Assembly: GCF_029840635.1 (NCBI RefSeq)
Contig: NZ_JAOCCU010000001.1
Coordinates: forward strand, 1-64,000
Length of the DNA stretch: 64,000 nt
Origin: Mitsuaria sp. GD03876
GTDB lineage: Bacteria; Pseudomonadota; Gammaproteobacteria; Burkholderiales; Burkholderiaceae_C
Reading direction: 5' to 3'
In this document: positions 44,339-55,331 of the stretch, in pieces
Layout: each line of letters starts with the position of its first letter
Numbering within the stretch: position 1 is the first letter of the stretch
Notes under the pieces: generated by a model
Databases searched by the model: none
The model's input: only the letters and a program-made list of their open reading frames with translations
What the model was told of the DNA's origin: nothing
Program-made: the position numbers and the translations under genes

Positions 44339-45502
44339 TCAACGCGTGACCTTCGCCGCGCTCAGCGGCACCAGCGCGAGCAGCGCGGCCAGCAGCCAGA
44401 ACGCGGACGACAGGCCGACGCCGGCGGCGAGGAACCCGATCAGCGCCGGGCCGAGCAGCACGCCCGCGTAGCCCGCCGTCGTCACGGCGGAGACCGCGAA
44501 CGCCGCCGGCATCGCCGTCTGTTGGCCGGCGCGGCGGAACAGCACCGGCACCAGGTTGGACGCGCCCAGCCCGATCAGCACGAAGCCCGCGAAGGCCACC
44601 GCGCGCACCGGCGCCAGCAGCAGCGCCGCGACCCCGAGCACCGCGACCACGCCGCCGATCACCAGCGTGCGCCGGTCGCCGAGCCGCGCGACGACCGCGT
44701 CGCCGGCGAAGCGCCCCGCCGTCATCGCCACCGAGAACAGCATGAAGCCCAGGCCGCCCTGCGCCGGCGCGACCAGCTGCGACTCGGTCAGCAGCAGCGC
44801 GCTCCAGTCCAGCACCGCCCCTTCGGCGAGGAAGGTCGCCGCGGCCAGCAGCGCCAGCAGCCACACCATCCCGCGCGGCATCACGAACAACGGACCGCCC
44901 GAGGTCCGCGCGGTCTCCAGCACGTAGGGCCAGGCGACGACGACCGCCAGCGCCATCAGCGCGGCGCCGAGCGCCGTCGCATGCAACGGCTCGAAGCCCA
45001 TCGACAGCAGCAGCGTCATGAAGCCCGCGCCGACGAAACCGCCCACGCTGTACAGGCCGTGGAAGCCCGACATCAGCGGCTTGCCCGCCGCGCGCTCGAC
45101 CTCGATCGCGTTGATGTTCATCGCCACGTCGAGCGAGCCCAGACAGGCGCCGAAGGCCGCCAGCGCCAGGCCCAGGCTCCACGGCGCGTCCGCGACCGCG
45201 AGCAGCGGCAGCACCGCCGCCATGCCGAAGCCGCTGGCCACGATCACCGGCCGCGTGCCCAGGCGCGTGCTCAGCACGCCGGCCGCCACCATCGCCGCCA
45301 CCGATCCCAATCCCAAGCACAGCAGCAGCACGCCGAGCGTGCCCTCGTCGATGCCCAGCCGCTGCCGCGCGAACGGCACCAGCGGCGCCCAGCAGGCGAC
45401 GCCGAAGCCCGCCACCAGGAAGGCCAGCCGCACGGCGAGCCGGTTCTCGGGTTTCTCGACGGCGGTGTCGGCGCCCGCCAGCGCTTGCGGGGACGCGCTC
45501 AT
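44339..45502 (-). CDS. MFS transporter, possibly for a sugar
   Basis: A 387-residue transporter with 12 predicted membrane helices. It resembles the FucP/YbjJ-like group of the major facilitator superfamily: RLAFLVAGFGVACWAPLVPF, GSLDVAMNINAIEVERAAGK, LMSGFHGLYSVGGFVGAGFM. The GSLDVAMN motif is typical of YbjJ-like proteins. The substrate is unknown. Its ATG overlaps the stop of the DeoR-type regulator by four bases, so both are one operon and the regulator probably responds to a sugar phosphate derived from the cargo. Confidence 0.88.
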   Translation of the reverse strand: MSASPQALAGADTAVEKPENRLAVRLAFLVAGFGVACWAPLVPFARQRLGIDEGTLGVLLLCLGLGSVAAMVAAGVLSTRLGTRPVIVASGFGMAAVLPLLAVADAPWSLGLALAAFGACLGSLDVAMNINAIEVERAAGKPLMSGFHGLYSVGGFVGAGFMTLLLSMGFEPLHATALGAALMALAVVVAWPYVLETARTSGGPLFVMPRGMVWLLALLAAATFLAEGAVLDWSALLLTESQLVAPAQGGLGFMLFSVAMTAGRFAGDAVVARLGDRRTLVIGGVVAVLGVAALLLAPVRAVAFAGFVLIGLGASNLVPVLFRRAGQQTAMPAAFAVSAVTTAGYAGVLLGPALIGFLAAGVGLSSAFWLLAALLALVPLSAAKVTR

Positions 45503-46278
45503 CGGGCGGTCTCCACCGGGACCACGTCGACGCCCGCCTCGCGCAGGCCGGCGACGACGCCGGCATCGAGGTCGTGCTCGATCACCGCGGTGCGCAGCAT
45601 CCCGAAGCTGGCGATGCGGTGCGGCGCCGAGGCGCGCGCCTTGTCGCTGGTCAGCAGCGCCGCCGGGTGGCGGCTGTTCTGGACCAGCGTGCGCTTGAAG
45701 GCGGCTTCGCTGAACTGCGTCGTCATGATCCCGTCCGCCACCGACAGCGAGCACACGCCGATGAAGCAGCGGTCGATCCGCATCCGCGAGAGCGCGTCCA
45801 CCGCCGCCGCGTCGACGCAGCCGCCCAGGTGCCGGTCGACCTCGCCGCCCACCATCAGCAACCGCAGGTCCTGGCGGCGCAGCACCTCGGCCGCGACGTC
45901 GACCGCGTTGGTGGCGATCGTCAGGTCCGCGTCCTCGGGCAGGAACTCGACCAGCGCCAGGTTGGTGCTGCCGGTGTCGATGAAGACCAGCTCGCCCCGC
46001 CGCACCGTCGCCGCGCCGGCCCGGGCCAGCGCCGACTTGCGGTCCGGCGCCTCGCGCAACCTCGCGGCCAGCGGCCGGTCGCCGTCGACCACGGGCACCG
46101 CGCCGCCGTAGACGCGCCGGCACAGGCCCTCGGCGGCCAACGCGCGCAGGTCGCGGCGGATCGCGTCCTCGGACAGCTTGAACTCGGCGGCCAGGTCGGC
46201 CGCCACGACGGCCTGCCCCGCCGACAGGCGTTCGGCGATCAGCAGGCGGCGGGATTGGGGAAGGTCGGCTTGCGTCAT
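45499..46278 (-). CDS. DeoR/GlpR-family regulator
   Basis: A 259-residue regulator with a DeoR winged helix (about 8-60: RRLLIAERLSAGQAVVAADL, FKLSEDAIRRDLRALAAEGL, CRRVYGGA) and a sugar-phosphate sensing domain (about 75-240: LVFIDTGSTNLALVEFLPED; TIATNAVDVAAEVL; HLGGCVDAAAV). These proteins repress carbohydrate genes until a phosphorylated sugar binds. The start at 46278 follows GAGGG; the frame is open to 46383. The upstream stretch 46279-46360 has several GCATG/TTCATGC words that could be operator half-sites. It leads the transporter gene. Confidence 0.88.
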   Translation of the reverse strand: MTQADLPQSRRLLIAERLSAGQAVVAADLAAEFKLSEDAIRRDLRALAAEGLCRRVYGGAVPVVDGDRPLAARLREAPDRKSALARAGAATVRRGELVFIDTGSTNLALVEFLPEDADLTIATNAVDVAAEVLRRQDLRLLMVGGEVDRHLGGCVDAAAVDALSRMRIDRCFIGVCSLSVADGIMTTQFSEAAFKRTLVQNSRHPAALLTSDKARASAPHRIASFGMLRTAVIEHDLDAGVVAGLREAGVDVVPVETAR

Positions 46279-46562
46279 GACGCCCTCGGTTGGAGCGCCG
46301 CAGTATGCATGGTTTATCTCGTTCATGCACGTTGTCGCATGATTGTTCGTGCTGCGGCTCGCCCGACATTTCCGCGCCTTCACCCCCTAACTCGCTGCTT
46401 CTTCCCTCAAATCTCTCCCCCGCAGTGGGGAGCTACCCCTGATCCGTGGGAGTTCGCCTTCCCCCGCAAGGGGGCCGACATCCCTAGAGCAGCGGTTTTT
46501 TGCGGCGAGGCGGCCGCCGAAAGTGACGCCGGGCGGTCGATGTTGGCCGCCAGGAGATCGGC

Positions 46563-48965
46563 ATGAAGTCTTTGAACGTGATGCGTCGCATGGCCGCCTG
46601 GGCGGTCCTGAGCGGCGCGACCGCCGTCGTGCTGGGCCTGACGCCCGCCGCGGCACAAACCTCGACGTCGGACCGCGACGTGGTGCCGGGCGCGCAGTTG
46701 CGCACCGGTGAACCGCTGCGCGTCGGCGGGTACGCCGCGCTGCGGGCCAAGGCGCTGCAGTCGCCGCGCAAGGTCCGCGTGATCGCGCGGCTGTCGGCCT
46801 TGGCGGCCGGCACCGGGCCGGCAGCCGAGCCGCTGCGGGCGCTGGGCGAGAGCCCCGCGATCCGGAGCGCGCGGGACCAACTGGTGCTGCGCCTGCGGGC
46901 CCGTGGCGCCGAGTCGGTGGAGGGGCTGGCGGACACCTCGCTGGTCGTGATGGAGGTCGACGCGGCGCAACTCGACGCGCTGGTCGCCAACGGCGAGGTC
47001 GCCGAGCTGACCGAGGACGTCCCGGTGCCGCCGATCCTGGCGCAGTCCGGACCGCTGGTGCACGCGCCGCAGGCGCAGGCGCTCGGCGCGCGCGGTGCCG
47101 GCACCGCGGTGGCGATCCTGGACACCGGCGTGCAGAGCAACCATTCGTTCCTGACCGGCCGCGTCGTCGAGGAGGCCTGCTTCTCGACCACCTCGGCGGG
47201 CAGCAACGCGACCTCGGTCTGCCCGGGCGGCGCCTCCAGCAGCACCGCGGTCGGTTCCGCGGCGCCCTGCGGCATCGGCGGCTGCGACCACGGCACGCAC
47301 GTGGCCGGCATCGCCGCCGGCCGGGCCTTCGGCAGCACCACCTTCAACGGCATGGCGCCCGACGCCAACATCATGGCCGTGCAGGTGTTCTCGCGCTTCG
47401 CCGACACGCCGGGGAACACGCCCTGCGCCAACGCGGGCACCGCCTCGCCGTGCGCGCTGAGCTTCACCTCGGACCAGATCCGCGGGCTGCAACGCGTGCT
47501 CGACCGGCGCGCCGCGCGCAACGTGGTGGCGGTGAACATGAGCCTGGGCGGCGGCGTCAACGCCGCGGCCTGCGACGCCGATGCCCGCAAGGACGTCATC
47601 GACGACCTGCTCGCGGCCCGCGTGGCCACGGTGATCGCCTCGGGCAACAACGGCTCGTCGACCGGCGTCAGCGCGCCGGGCTGCATCTCCACCGCGGTGA
47701 CGGTGGGATCGACGACCAAGACCGACACGATCTCGAGCTTCTCCAACAGCTCGTCGCTGGTGGACATCCTGGCGCCCGGATCGAGCATCAACTCGTCGGT
47801 CACCGGCAGCGCCTTCGGCGTCAAGAGCGGCACGTCGATGGCGACGCCGCACGTGGTCGGCGCCTTCGCGGCGATCCGCTCGATGGTGCCCGGCGCCAAC
47901 GTGGGCGACATCCTCGGCGCGCTGCAGGCCACCGGCGTCGCGATCACGGACGCGCGCAACGGCGTGACCAGGCGGCGCATCAACATCGAGGCCGCCGTCC
48001 AGCAGCTCGCGCCGCAGCCGTTCGCGCTGTCCAGCGGCATGCTGTTCCAGATGCACGCCGACGGCCGCATCTGGGCCCACACCGGCGTGGCCTGCTCGGG
48101 CAGCAGCTGCCCGGGCTGGGTGATGCTGGACAACAACCCCGCCACCAAGGCGATTGCCGCCGGCGGCAACGCGCTGTACCAGCTGCACGCGGACGGCAAG
48201 GTCTGGCGCTACACCGGCATCCGCTGCGGCGCCAACGCCTGCCCGGGCTGGCAGATGCTGGACAACAACCCGGCCACGAAGCAGATCGCCGCGGGCGGCA
48301 CCTCGCTGTACCAGCGCCACGCGGACGGGAAGATCTGGCGCTCGACCGGCGCGGCCTGCTCAGGCAACAGCTGCCCCGGCTGGACGATGCTGGACACGAA
48401 CCCGGCCACCGTCGACATCGTCGCGGACGGCACGCGGCTCTACCAGCGCCACAACAACGGCCGCATCTGGCGCTTCACCGGCACGGTGTGCTCCGGCAAC
48501 AGCTGCCCGGGCTGGTCGATGCTGGACAACAACCCGCACACGATCGCGCTCGCCGCGGCCGGCGGCGCGCTGTTCCAGCTGCATGACACCGGCGCGATCT
48601 GGCGCTCCACCGGCGTGGCCTGCTCCGGCAACAGCTGCCCGGGCTGGACGATGCTCGACAACAACCCGGCGGCGCGCGAGATCGCGGCCAACGTCGGCGG
48701 ACTGTTCCAGCGGCATGTCGACGGGAAGATCTGGCGCTTCACCGGCACGGTGTGCTCGGGCAACAGCTGCCCGGGGTGGACGATGCTCGACAACAACGGC
48801 GCGACGGTGCAGATCGAGGCGGCCACCAGCGGCCTCTACCAGCGCCACGGCAACGGCCGCATCTGGCGGTCGACCGGCGCGGCGTGCTCGGGCAACAGCT
48901 GCCCGGGCTGGGTGATGCTGGACAACAATCCGGCCACCACCGCCATCGTGACGGCCCAGCCATGA
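46563..48965 (+). CDS. Secreted subtilisin-like serine protease (S8) with seven C-terminal repeats
   Basis: An 800-residue exported protease. Signal peptide about residues 1-31, then an I9-like propeptide (about 68-158, ending QLDALVANGEVAELTEDVPV). The S8 domain (about 180-480) has the triad Asp187 (AILDTGVQ), His246 (DHGTHVAGI) and Ser425 (SGTSMATPH), plus the oxyanion Asn in SGNNG. Paired cysteines in the catalytic domain suggest disulfides. Residues 492-800 are seven 44-residue repeats of a Trp-rich, propeller- or lectin-like type. AGGAG precedes the ATG by six bases. The stop overlaps the next gene (ATGA). Probably acts outside the cell. Confidence 0.92.
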   Translation: MKSLNVMRRMAAWAVLSGATAVVLGLTPAAAQTSTSDRDVVPGAQLRTGEPLRVGGYAALRAKALQSPRKVRVIARLSALAAGTGPAAEPLRALGESPAIRSARDQLVLRLRARGAESVEGLADTSLVVMEVDAAQLDALVANGEVAELTEDVPVPPILAQSGPLVHAPQAQALGARGAGTAVAILDTGVQSNHSFLTGRVVEEACFSTTSAGSNATSVCPGGASSSTAVGSAAPCGIGGCDHGTHVAGIAAGRAFGSTTFNGMAPDANIMAVQVFSRFADTPGNTPCANAGTASPCALSFTSDQIRGLQRVLDRRAARNVVAVNMSLGGGVNAAACDADARKDVIDDLLAARVATVIASGNNGSSTGVSAPGCISTAVTVGSTTKTDTISSFSNSSSLVDILAPGSSINSSVTGSAFGVKSGTSMATPHVVGAFAAIRSMVPGANVGDILGALQATGVAITDARNGVTRRRINIEAAVQQLAPQPFALSSGMLFQMHADGRIWAHTGVACSGSSCPGWVMLDNNPATKAIAAGGNALYQLHADGKVWRYTGIRCGANACPGWQMLDNNPATKQIAAGGTSLYQRHADGKIWRSTGAACSGNSCPGWTMLDTNPATVDIVADGTRLYQRHNNGRIWRFTGTVCSGNSCPGWSMLDNNPHTIALAAAGGALFQLHDTGAIWRSTGVACSGNSCPGWTMLDNNPAAREIAANVGGLFQRHVDGKIWRFTGTVCSGNSCPGWTMLDNNGATVQIEAATSGLYQRHGNGRIWRSTGAACSGNSCPGWVMLDNNPATTAIVTAQP
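48036..48962 (+). repeat. Seven tandem 132-base coding repeats
   Basis: Units start at 48036, 48168, 48300, 48432, 48564, 48696 and 48828. Each encodes 44 residues of the form LYQRHADGKIWRSTGAACSG followed by NSCPGWTMLDNNPATxxI. Each has a Cys-x4-Cys pair and three Trp or Tyr positions. The even number of residues and the lack of insertions suggest recent or constrained duplication of one blade-like unit. Confidence 0.93.
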
Positions 48966-49462
48966 CGTTCCGGTCACCGCGCCTGTCCCGGCCCCGCATG
49001 CCGACCTCCCTGGGCATGCCGGCGTGCGTGGTCGCGGCCCTGATGGGCACGGCCTGCGCGCTGATGGGCGGCGACGGCGCGGTGGCCGGTTCGCCGGGCG
49101 CGCCGATGTCGATGCCTTCGGGGGCGCCGGGCGCCGGGGCCTCGGGCATTCCCGGCGCGTCGTCCCCTTCGGCGTCCGATTCGGAGTGCCTCGCCATGGA
49201 CCTCATCGACGGCGCGAGCGCGCTGCTTCAATCGCTGGACCGGTCGCCCGACCGGCCGGCGCGGGTGCTGCTCAAGCTCAAGCCGGGGCCGCAGGCGCTG
49301 GCGGAGGTCCGACGGGCGCTCGACGCGGCGAAGGCCACGGGCGAGGCCGTCGGCGGCCGGCCGCTGCTGGTGGCGGAGCTGACCGCCTCGCAGCTGCGCG
49401 CGGTGCTGGCGACCTGCCAGGTGGCGGGCGTGCAGCGCGACGAGCCGGTGCCGGGAACCTGA
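48962..49462 (+). CDS. Exported protein resembling a stand-alone protease propeptide (I9-like)
   Basis: A 166-residue protein. The hydrophobic N-terminus (PACVVAALMGTAC) is a signal, possibly a weak lipobox at Cys32, followed by a Gly/Pro/Ala/Ser linker (about 40-75). Residues 99-163 look like an I9 propeptide fold: RVLLKLKPGPQALAEVRRAL and QLRAVLATCQVAGVQRDEPV. The latter aligns with residues 136-155 of the upstream protease, QLDALVANGEVAELTEDVPV. The gene overlaps the protease stop by four bases. I infer a separately encoded inhibitor or folding chaperone for the protease; this is untested. Confidence 0.7.
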   Translation: MTFRSPRLSRPRMPTSLGMPACVVAALMGTACALMGGDGAVAGSPGAPMSMPSGAPGAGASGIPGASSPSASDSECLAMDLIDGASALLQSLDRSPDRPARVLLKLKPGPQALAEVRRALDAAKATGEAVGGRPLLVAELTASQLRAVLATCQVAGVQRDEPVPGT

Positions 49463-49541
49463 CGACCGGATCGGCCATCGCGACGCTGCCATGATGTCGC
49501 CCAGCCGAGGCCCATCCCGGGCCTTCCGCCAAGGAGCGCCC

Positions 49542-50051
49542 ATGAGCACCGCATCGATGCTGTCGACCCTGTTCCGCTACCAGGCCTGGGCCCATGACGG
49601 GTTCCTGCGGGCCATCGAGGCGCTCGATGCCGGGCGGCATCCGGAACAGCGCCACCTGGCGCTGCGCGTGCTCAACCACGTCTACGTGGTCAACCAGATC
49701 TTCACCGGCCACCTGACCGGCCAGCCGCACGGCTACGAGGCCAACAACACCGTCGACACGGCGACGCCCGAGGCGCTGCGCGCGGCGCATGCGGCATCGG
49801 ACCGGTGGTTCCTCGAATACCTCGCGTCGATCACGCCGGAGCAACTGGCCGAGCGCGTCGCGTTCCGCTTCACCGACGGCGACCACGGCGCGATGACGCG
49901 CGAGGAGATGCTGTTCCACGTGGTGACGCACGACGGTTATCACCGCGGCGAGGTGGGGCGGCTGCTCAAGCAGATCGAATCGCCGCTGCCGTGGGACACC
50001 TTCGCGGTGTTCCTGCACCAGGACCAGCCGGAGCGGCGCGGTCAGCAATGA
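49542..50051 (+). CDS. DinB-family protein
   Basis: A 169-residue four-helix-bundle protein of the DinB/YfiT superfamily. Likely metal ligands are His46 (RVLNHVYVVNQ), His130 and His134 (THDGYHRGEVGRLL). Family members include thiol-dependent S-transferases; the substrate is unknown here. The ATG at 49542 follows AAGGAG by five bases, deciding the start although the frame is open from 49491. It is 79 bases downstream of the propeptide-like gene and probably a separate unit. Confidence 0.88.
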   Translation: MSTASMLSTLFRYQAWAHDGFLRAIEALDAGRHPEQRHLALRVLNHVYVVNQIFTGHLTGQPHGYEANNTVDTATPEALRAAHAASDRWFLEYLASITPEQLAERVAFRFTDGDHGAMTREEMLFHVVTHDGYHRGEVGRLLKQIESPLPWDTFAVFLHQDQPERRGQQ

Positions 50052-50125
50052 CGGCCGGGGCGGCGAGCGCGGCCCCATGCCGCCAGACCGCACGAAGCGT
50101 CTGCGACGCCCGGATCGCGACCCAC

Positions 50126-50161
50126 AAAAAAGGACGCCCGACCAGCGAGCTGACCGGGCGT
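50126..50161 (-). terminator. Rho-independent terminator on the minus strand
   Basis: A stem of ACGCCCG (50134-50140) with CGGGCGT (50155-50161), followed on the minus strand by CC and six T (50131-50126). There is no T run in the plus direction. Confidence 0.7.
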
Positions 50162-50330
50162 TGCAAGTCCTAGAAAGGACGTCGTTGGGATCGGTGCCTG
50201 CCGTCGGGGCCTGGGGCCGCGCCGTCGGAAGACGTGAGATGGACTCTAGGGCGAACCCTGAGCCTCCGGCATCCCCTCAAGGTGGGAATCAGTCGAAAAA
50301 TAGTCAGCAGGTGTAAGCACCACTCCGCAA
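50126..50330 (-). ncRNA. Possible small RNA upstream of the orphan terminator
   Basis: Read on the minus strand, the segment holds a 7-bp stem CCTTGAG...CTCAGGG (one G-U pair) directly before a hairpin AGGG-TTCG-CCCT (50259-50248). A GTCC-TTTCTA-GGAC hairpin and the terminator follow. A 5' end near 50330 is a guess; no clear promoter is seen. The CACCTTGA word recalls part of 6S RNA, but the match is too short to name it. Confidence 0.3.
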
Positions 50331-50483
50331 TACGGAAAAGTCCTCGGCATCGCGCGGAACGCCCATGACTTTCGTGCGGGAGGCCACACAAGACACGCCG
50401 GTCCGCATGCCCAGGCACGCGCCGCGTCGCCCGTTGGAAGGACAGTCCCGCCCCGGGTCGACCCGCCCGGATAATCGCGCCCC

Positions 50484-51256
50484 ATGACCGCGTCCAAGCC
50501 TCCCCAGAAGTCCGGCCCCCGCCCGCCCGCCGCCAAGACCGGCGCGCCCGCCCGCGGTCCGCGACCCCAGCACGGCCGCGCGCCTTCGGGCGCCGCCGCG
50601 CCCAGCGCGCCGCCCGACGCCTGGAGCGACGACGACCTCGACGAGCTGCAATCGCTGCTCGACGAGGTGCCCGCGCCGCTGGAGCCGCTCGACGCGTCGA
50701 TGCTCGACGGCTTCCTGGTCGCGGTGATCCTGCAGCCCAAGCCGGTGCCGCTGTCCGATTGGTGGCGCTGGGTCCTCGATGCCGAGGAAGGCCGCCCCGC
50801 CCCGGCCCGCTACGACGCGCAGCCGCTGCTGCAGCTGGTCCAGCGCCGCGAGCGCGAGCTCAAGCAGGCGATCGCCGATCGCCAGTGGTTCGACCCCTGG
50901 GTCTTCGAGCTCGACGAGGACGCCTCGCCCTCCGAGACGGTGCTGCCCTGGGTCGCGGGTTTCGCGCTCGCCGCGGACCTCTTCCCGGCGCTGATGAACC
51001 TGGACGAGTCCGAGCTCACCGAGCCGCTCGCGCAGCTCTACATGCACCTGGATCCCGAGGACCTCGAGGACGCCGACGCGCTGCTCGAGGAGATCGAGAG
51101 CCTGGAGCCGCCCGAGGAGCTCGACGAGGCCGTCGAGAGCCTGGTGCGCGCCACGCTGCTGCTGGCCGACGTCTCGCGGCCGCAGCCGAAGCCGCAACGG
51201 CCCGGCGGCCATGGCGGCCCGGGCGGCCCGCGCCGCGGCGGACCGCCGCCCCGCCG

Positions 51257-51266
<10 letters not shown>
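50484..51266 (+). CDS. YecA/YgfB (UPF0149) family protein
   Basis: A 260-residue protein. A disordered basic Pro/Ala-rich N-terminus (about 1-45) precedes the UPF0149 helical domain (about 46-215), with the hallmark LDASMLDGFLVAVILQPKPV, the acidic WVFELDEDASPSETVLPWVAGF and an acidic helix PEDLEDADALLEEIES. A Gly/Pro/Arg-rich tail ends the protein. It lacks the C-terminal SEC-C zinc motif that many YecA proteins carry. The function is uncertain. It converges on the S9 peptidase gene, overlapping its end by ten bases. Confidence 0.85.
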
Positions 51267-53830
<2,564 letters not shown>

Positions 53831-53914
53831 TGGGAAGGCGGCAATCTAGCAGCGCCCTCCCCCGTTGTCCGGCCCGGCGCCTCCGGGTTGTCCCGGAGTC
53901 AGCCCGCGTTCAGG

Positions 53915-55237
53915 TCACGCCGCGAACAGTCGCGCGGCATGCAGGCCCAGCCCGGTCGCGACCGAGGCGAAGCGATCGCCACGCACCGGACGCGCGTCGG
54001 GGTAGTCGGCGGCGATGCGGTCGGCCAACACGCGCAGCCCGGTGGAGCCGCCGGTGAAGTACAGCGCGTCCACGTCCGAGGGCTTCAGCCCCGCGCGCTC
54101 GACGGTCTCGCGGCCGGCTTGCGCGATGCGCTCGATGTCGCCGCGCAGCGCGTCCATCGCCGCCGCTTCCGACAGCTCGACCGACAGGCCGGACTCGATC
54201 AGGCCGAGGTCGATCGTGCAGTCGCCGCCGCCGGCGACCTCGATCTTGGCGTCCTCGGCGCGGTTGGCGAGCTCGTGGCCCAGGCGCTCCTCCAGCACCG
54301 TCATCAGGCGCTGGTGGTGGCGCGGGTCGCCGTAGAAGCCCTTCATGTTGCGCAGCTCCAGCACGCGCTGCGGGCTGTAGCAGGTGTTGATCAGGTGCCA
54401 GGTCGCGAGGTCGAAATAGACGCCGCTGGGCACCTCGCGCGCCGTCTGGCCCGCCTTGGCCGGGCCGAGCGCGCGGTAGCCGAATTCGCGCAGGATGCCG
54501 GTCAGCTCGATGTGGCGGTCGAAGTCGGTGCCGGCGATGTGCACGCCGTGGTTGGCGAGGATGTCGTCGCGGCGGTCCAGCCGGCCCAGGCGCTCCGGCC
54601 CGACGCGCACCAGCGAGAAGTCCGAGGTGCCGCCGCCGATGTCGGCCACCAGCACGAGCTGTTCGCGCTCGGCGTGCTGCTCGAAGTCGAAGGCCGCGGC
54701 GATCGGCTCGAACTGGAAGTGCACGTCCTCGAAGCCGACCGCGCGCGCCGCGGCGGCCAGCGAGGCCTGGGCGGCGGCGTCGCGTTCGGGCTCGCCGTCG
54801 ACGAAGTAGACCGGGCGGCCCAGCACCGCGCGGCGCGGCTCGTGGCCGTCGGCCGAGGCGGCCTGGCGGCGCAGCCGCTTCAGGTAGCCGGCCAGCATGT
54901 CGGCGTACTTGACGCCCTTGCCGCCGCCGACGTCGGTGACCTGGTCGATCAGGCTGGAGCCCAGGATGCTCTTCATCGAGCGCATCAGCCGCCCGTCGAC
55001 GCCCTCGACATAGGCGGCCAGCGCGGCGCGTCCGAAGGCCCGCGGCGGGCCGTCGGCGTCATGGCGGCCCTCGGCGAAGTAGAAGACGGCGGTGGGCATC
55101 GTCACGTTGCCGCCTTCGAGCGCGACCAGGCGCATCGCGCCGGGGCGTTCGACGTCGGGAACGGCGACGGCCGAATTGGAGGTGCCGAAGTCGATCGCGC
55201 AGAAGTCGCGGGGCAGGCCGGAGGACGAGGAAGACAT
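53915..55237 (-). CDS. Hsp70-like protein (YegD type)
   Basis: A 440-residue protein made of the Hsp70/actin ATPase fold only, without the substrate-binding domain of DnaK. Phosphate-1 motif AIDFGTSNSAVAV (residues 14-26), phosphate-2 motif VLVADIGGGTSDFSLVRVG and adenosine motif ALYFTGGSTGLRVLADRI are all present. YegD-like proteins bind ATP, but their client or role is not established. The ATG at 55237 lies after a terminator that isolates it from dadA, so it has its own promoter. Confidence 0.9.
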   Translation of the reverse strand: MSSSSSGLPRDFCAIDFGTSNSAVAVPDVERPGAMRLVALEGGNVTMPTAVFYFAEGRHDADGPPRAFGRAALAAYVEGVDGRLMRSMKSILGSSLIDQVTDVGGGKGVKYADMLAGYLKRLRRQAASADGHEPRRAVLGRPVYFVDGEPERDAAAQASLAAAARAVGFEDVHFQFEPIAAAFDFEQHAEREQLVLVADIGGGTSDFSLVRVGPERLGRLDRRDDILANHGVHIAGTDFDRHIELTGILREFGYRALGPAKAGQTAREVPSGVYFDLATWHLINTCYSPQRVLELRNMKGFYGDPRHHQRLMTVLEERLGHELANRAEDAKIEVAGGGDCTIDLGLIESGLSVELSEAAAMDALRGDIERIAQAGRETVERAGLKPSDVDALYFTGGSTGLRVLADRIAADYPDARPVRGDRFASVATGLGLHAARLFAA

Positions 55238-55254
55238 GGCGCGACGGAAATGCG

Positions 55255-55283
55255 AAAAGGGCGCGGATTCTAGCCGCGCCCTT
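55255..55283 (-). terminator. Terminator of dadA
   Basis: A perfect 10-bp stem AAGGGCGCGG (55257-55266) with CCGCGCCCTT (55274-55283). On the minus strand it is followed by TTCGC, giving a run of four T. It sits between dadA and the Hsp70-like gene. Confidence 0.7.
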
Positions 55284-55331
55284 GTTTCAGGCCGCCGGCG
55301 TCCCGATGACGCCGGCAGGGGCTCCAGCGGA

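Larger units (their letters stand above)
50052..50483. other. 432-base intergenic region with a minus-strand terminator
   Basis: No protein-coding gene is convincing. It contains a rho-independent terminator that only works on the minus strand (50126-50161), and upstream of it on that strand a structured stretch with a UUCG-capped hairpin. Both flanking genes run on the plus strand, so the terminator does not serve them. Confidence 0.6.

Noticed and set aside
48036-48962. Regular 132-base repeats considered as a CRISPR or satellite array
   Set aside because: They are in frame, conserve Trp and Cys codons and lie wholly inside the protease gene, with no spacer-like unique segments.
50170-50418. 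An 82-codon minus-strand open frame upstream of the orphan terminator
   Set aside because: It has no ribosome-binding site and an Arg/Cys/His-rich shadow-like composition; a non-coding RNA is the simpler reading.
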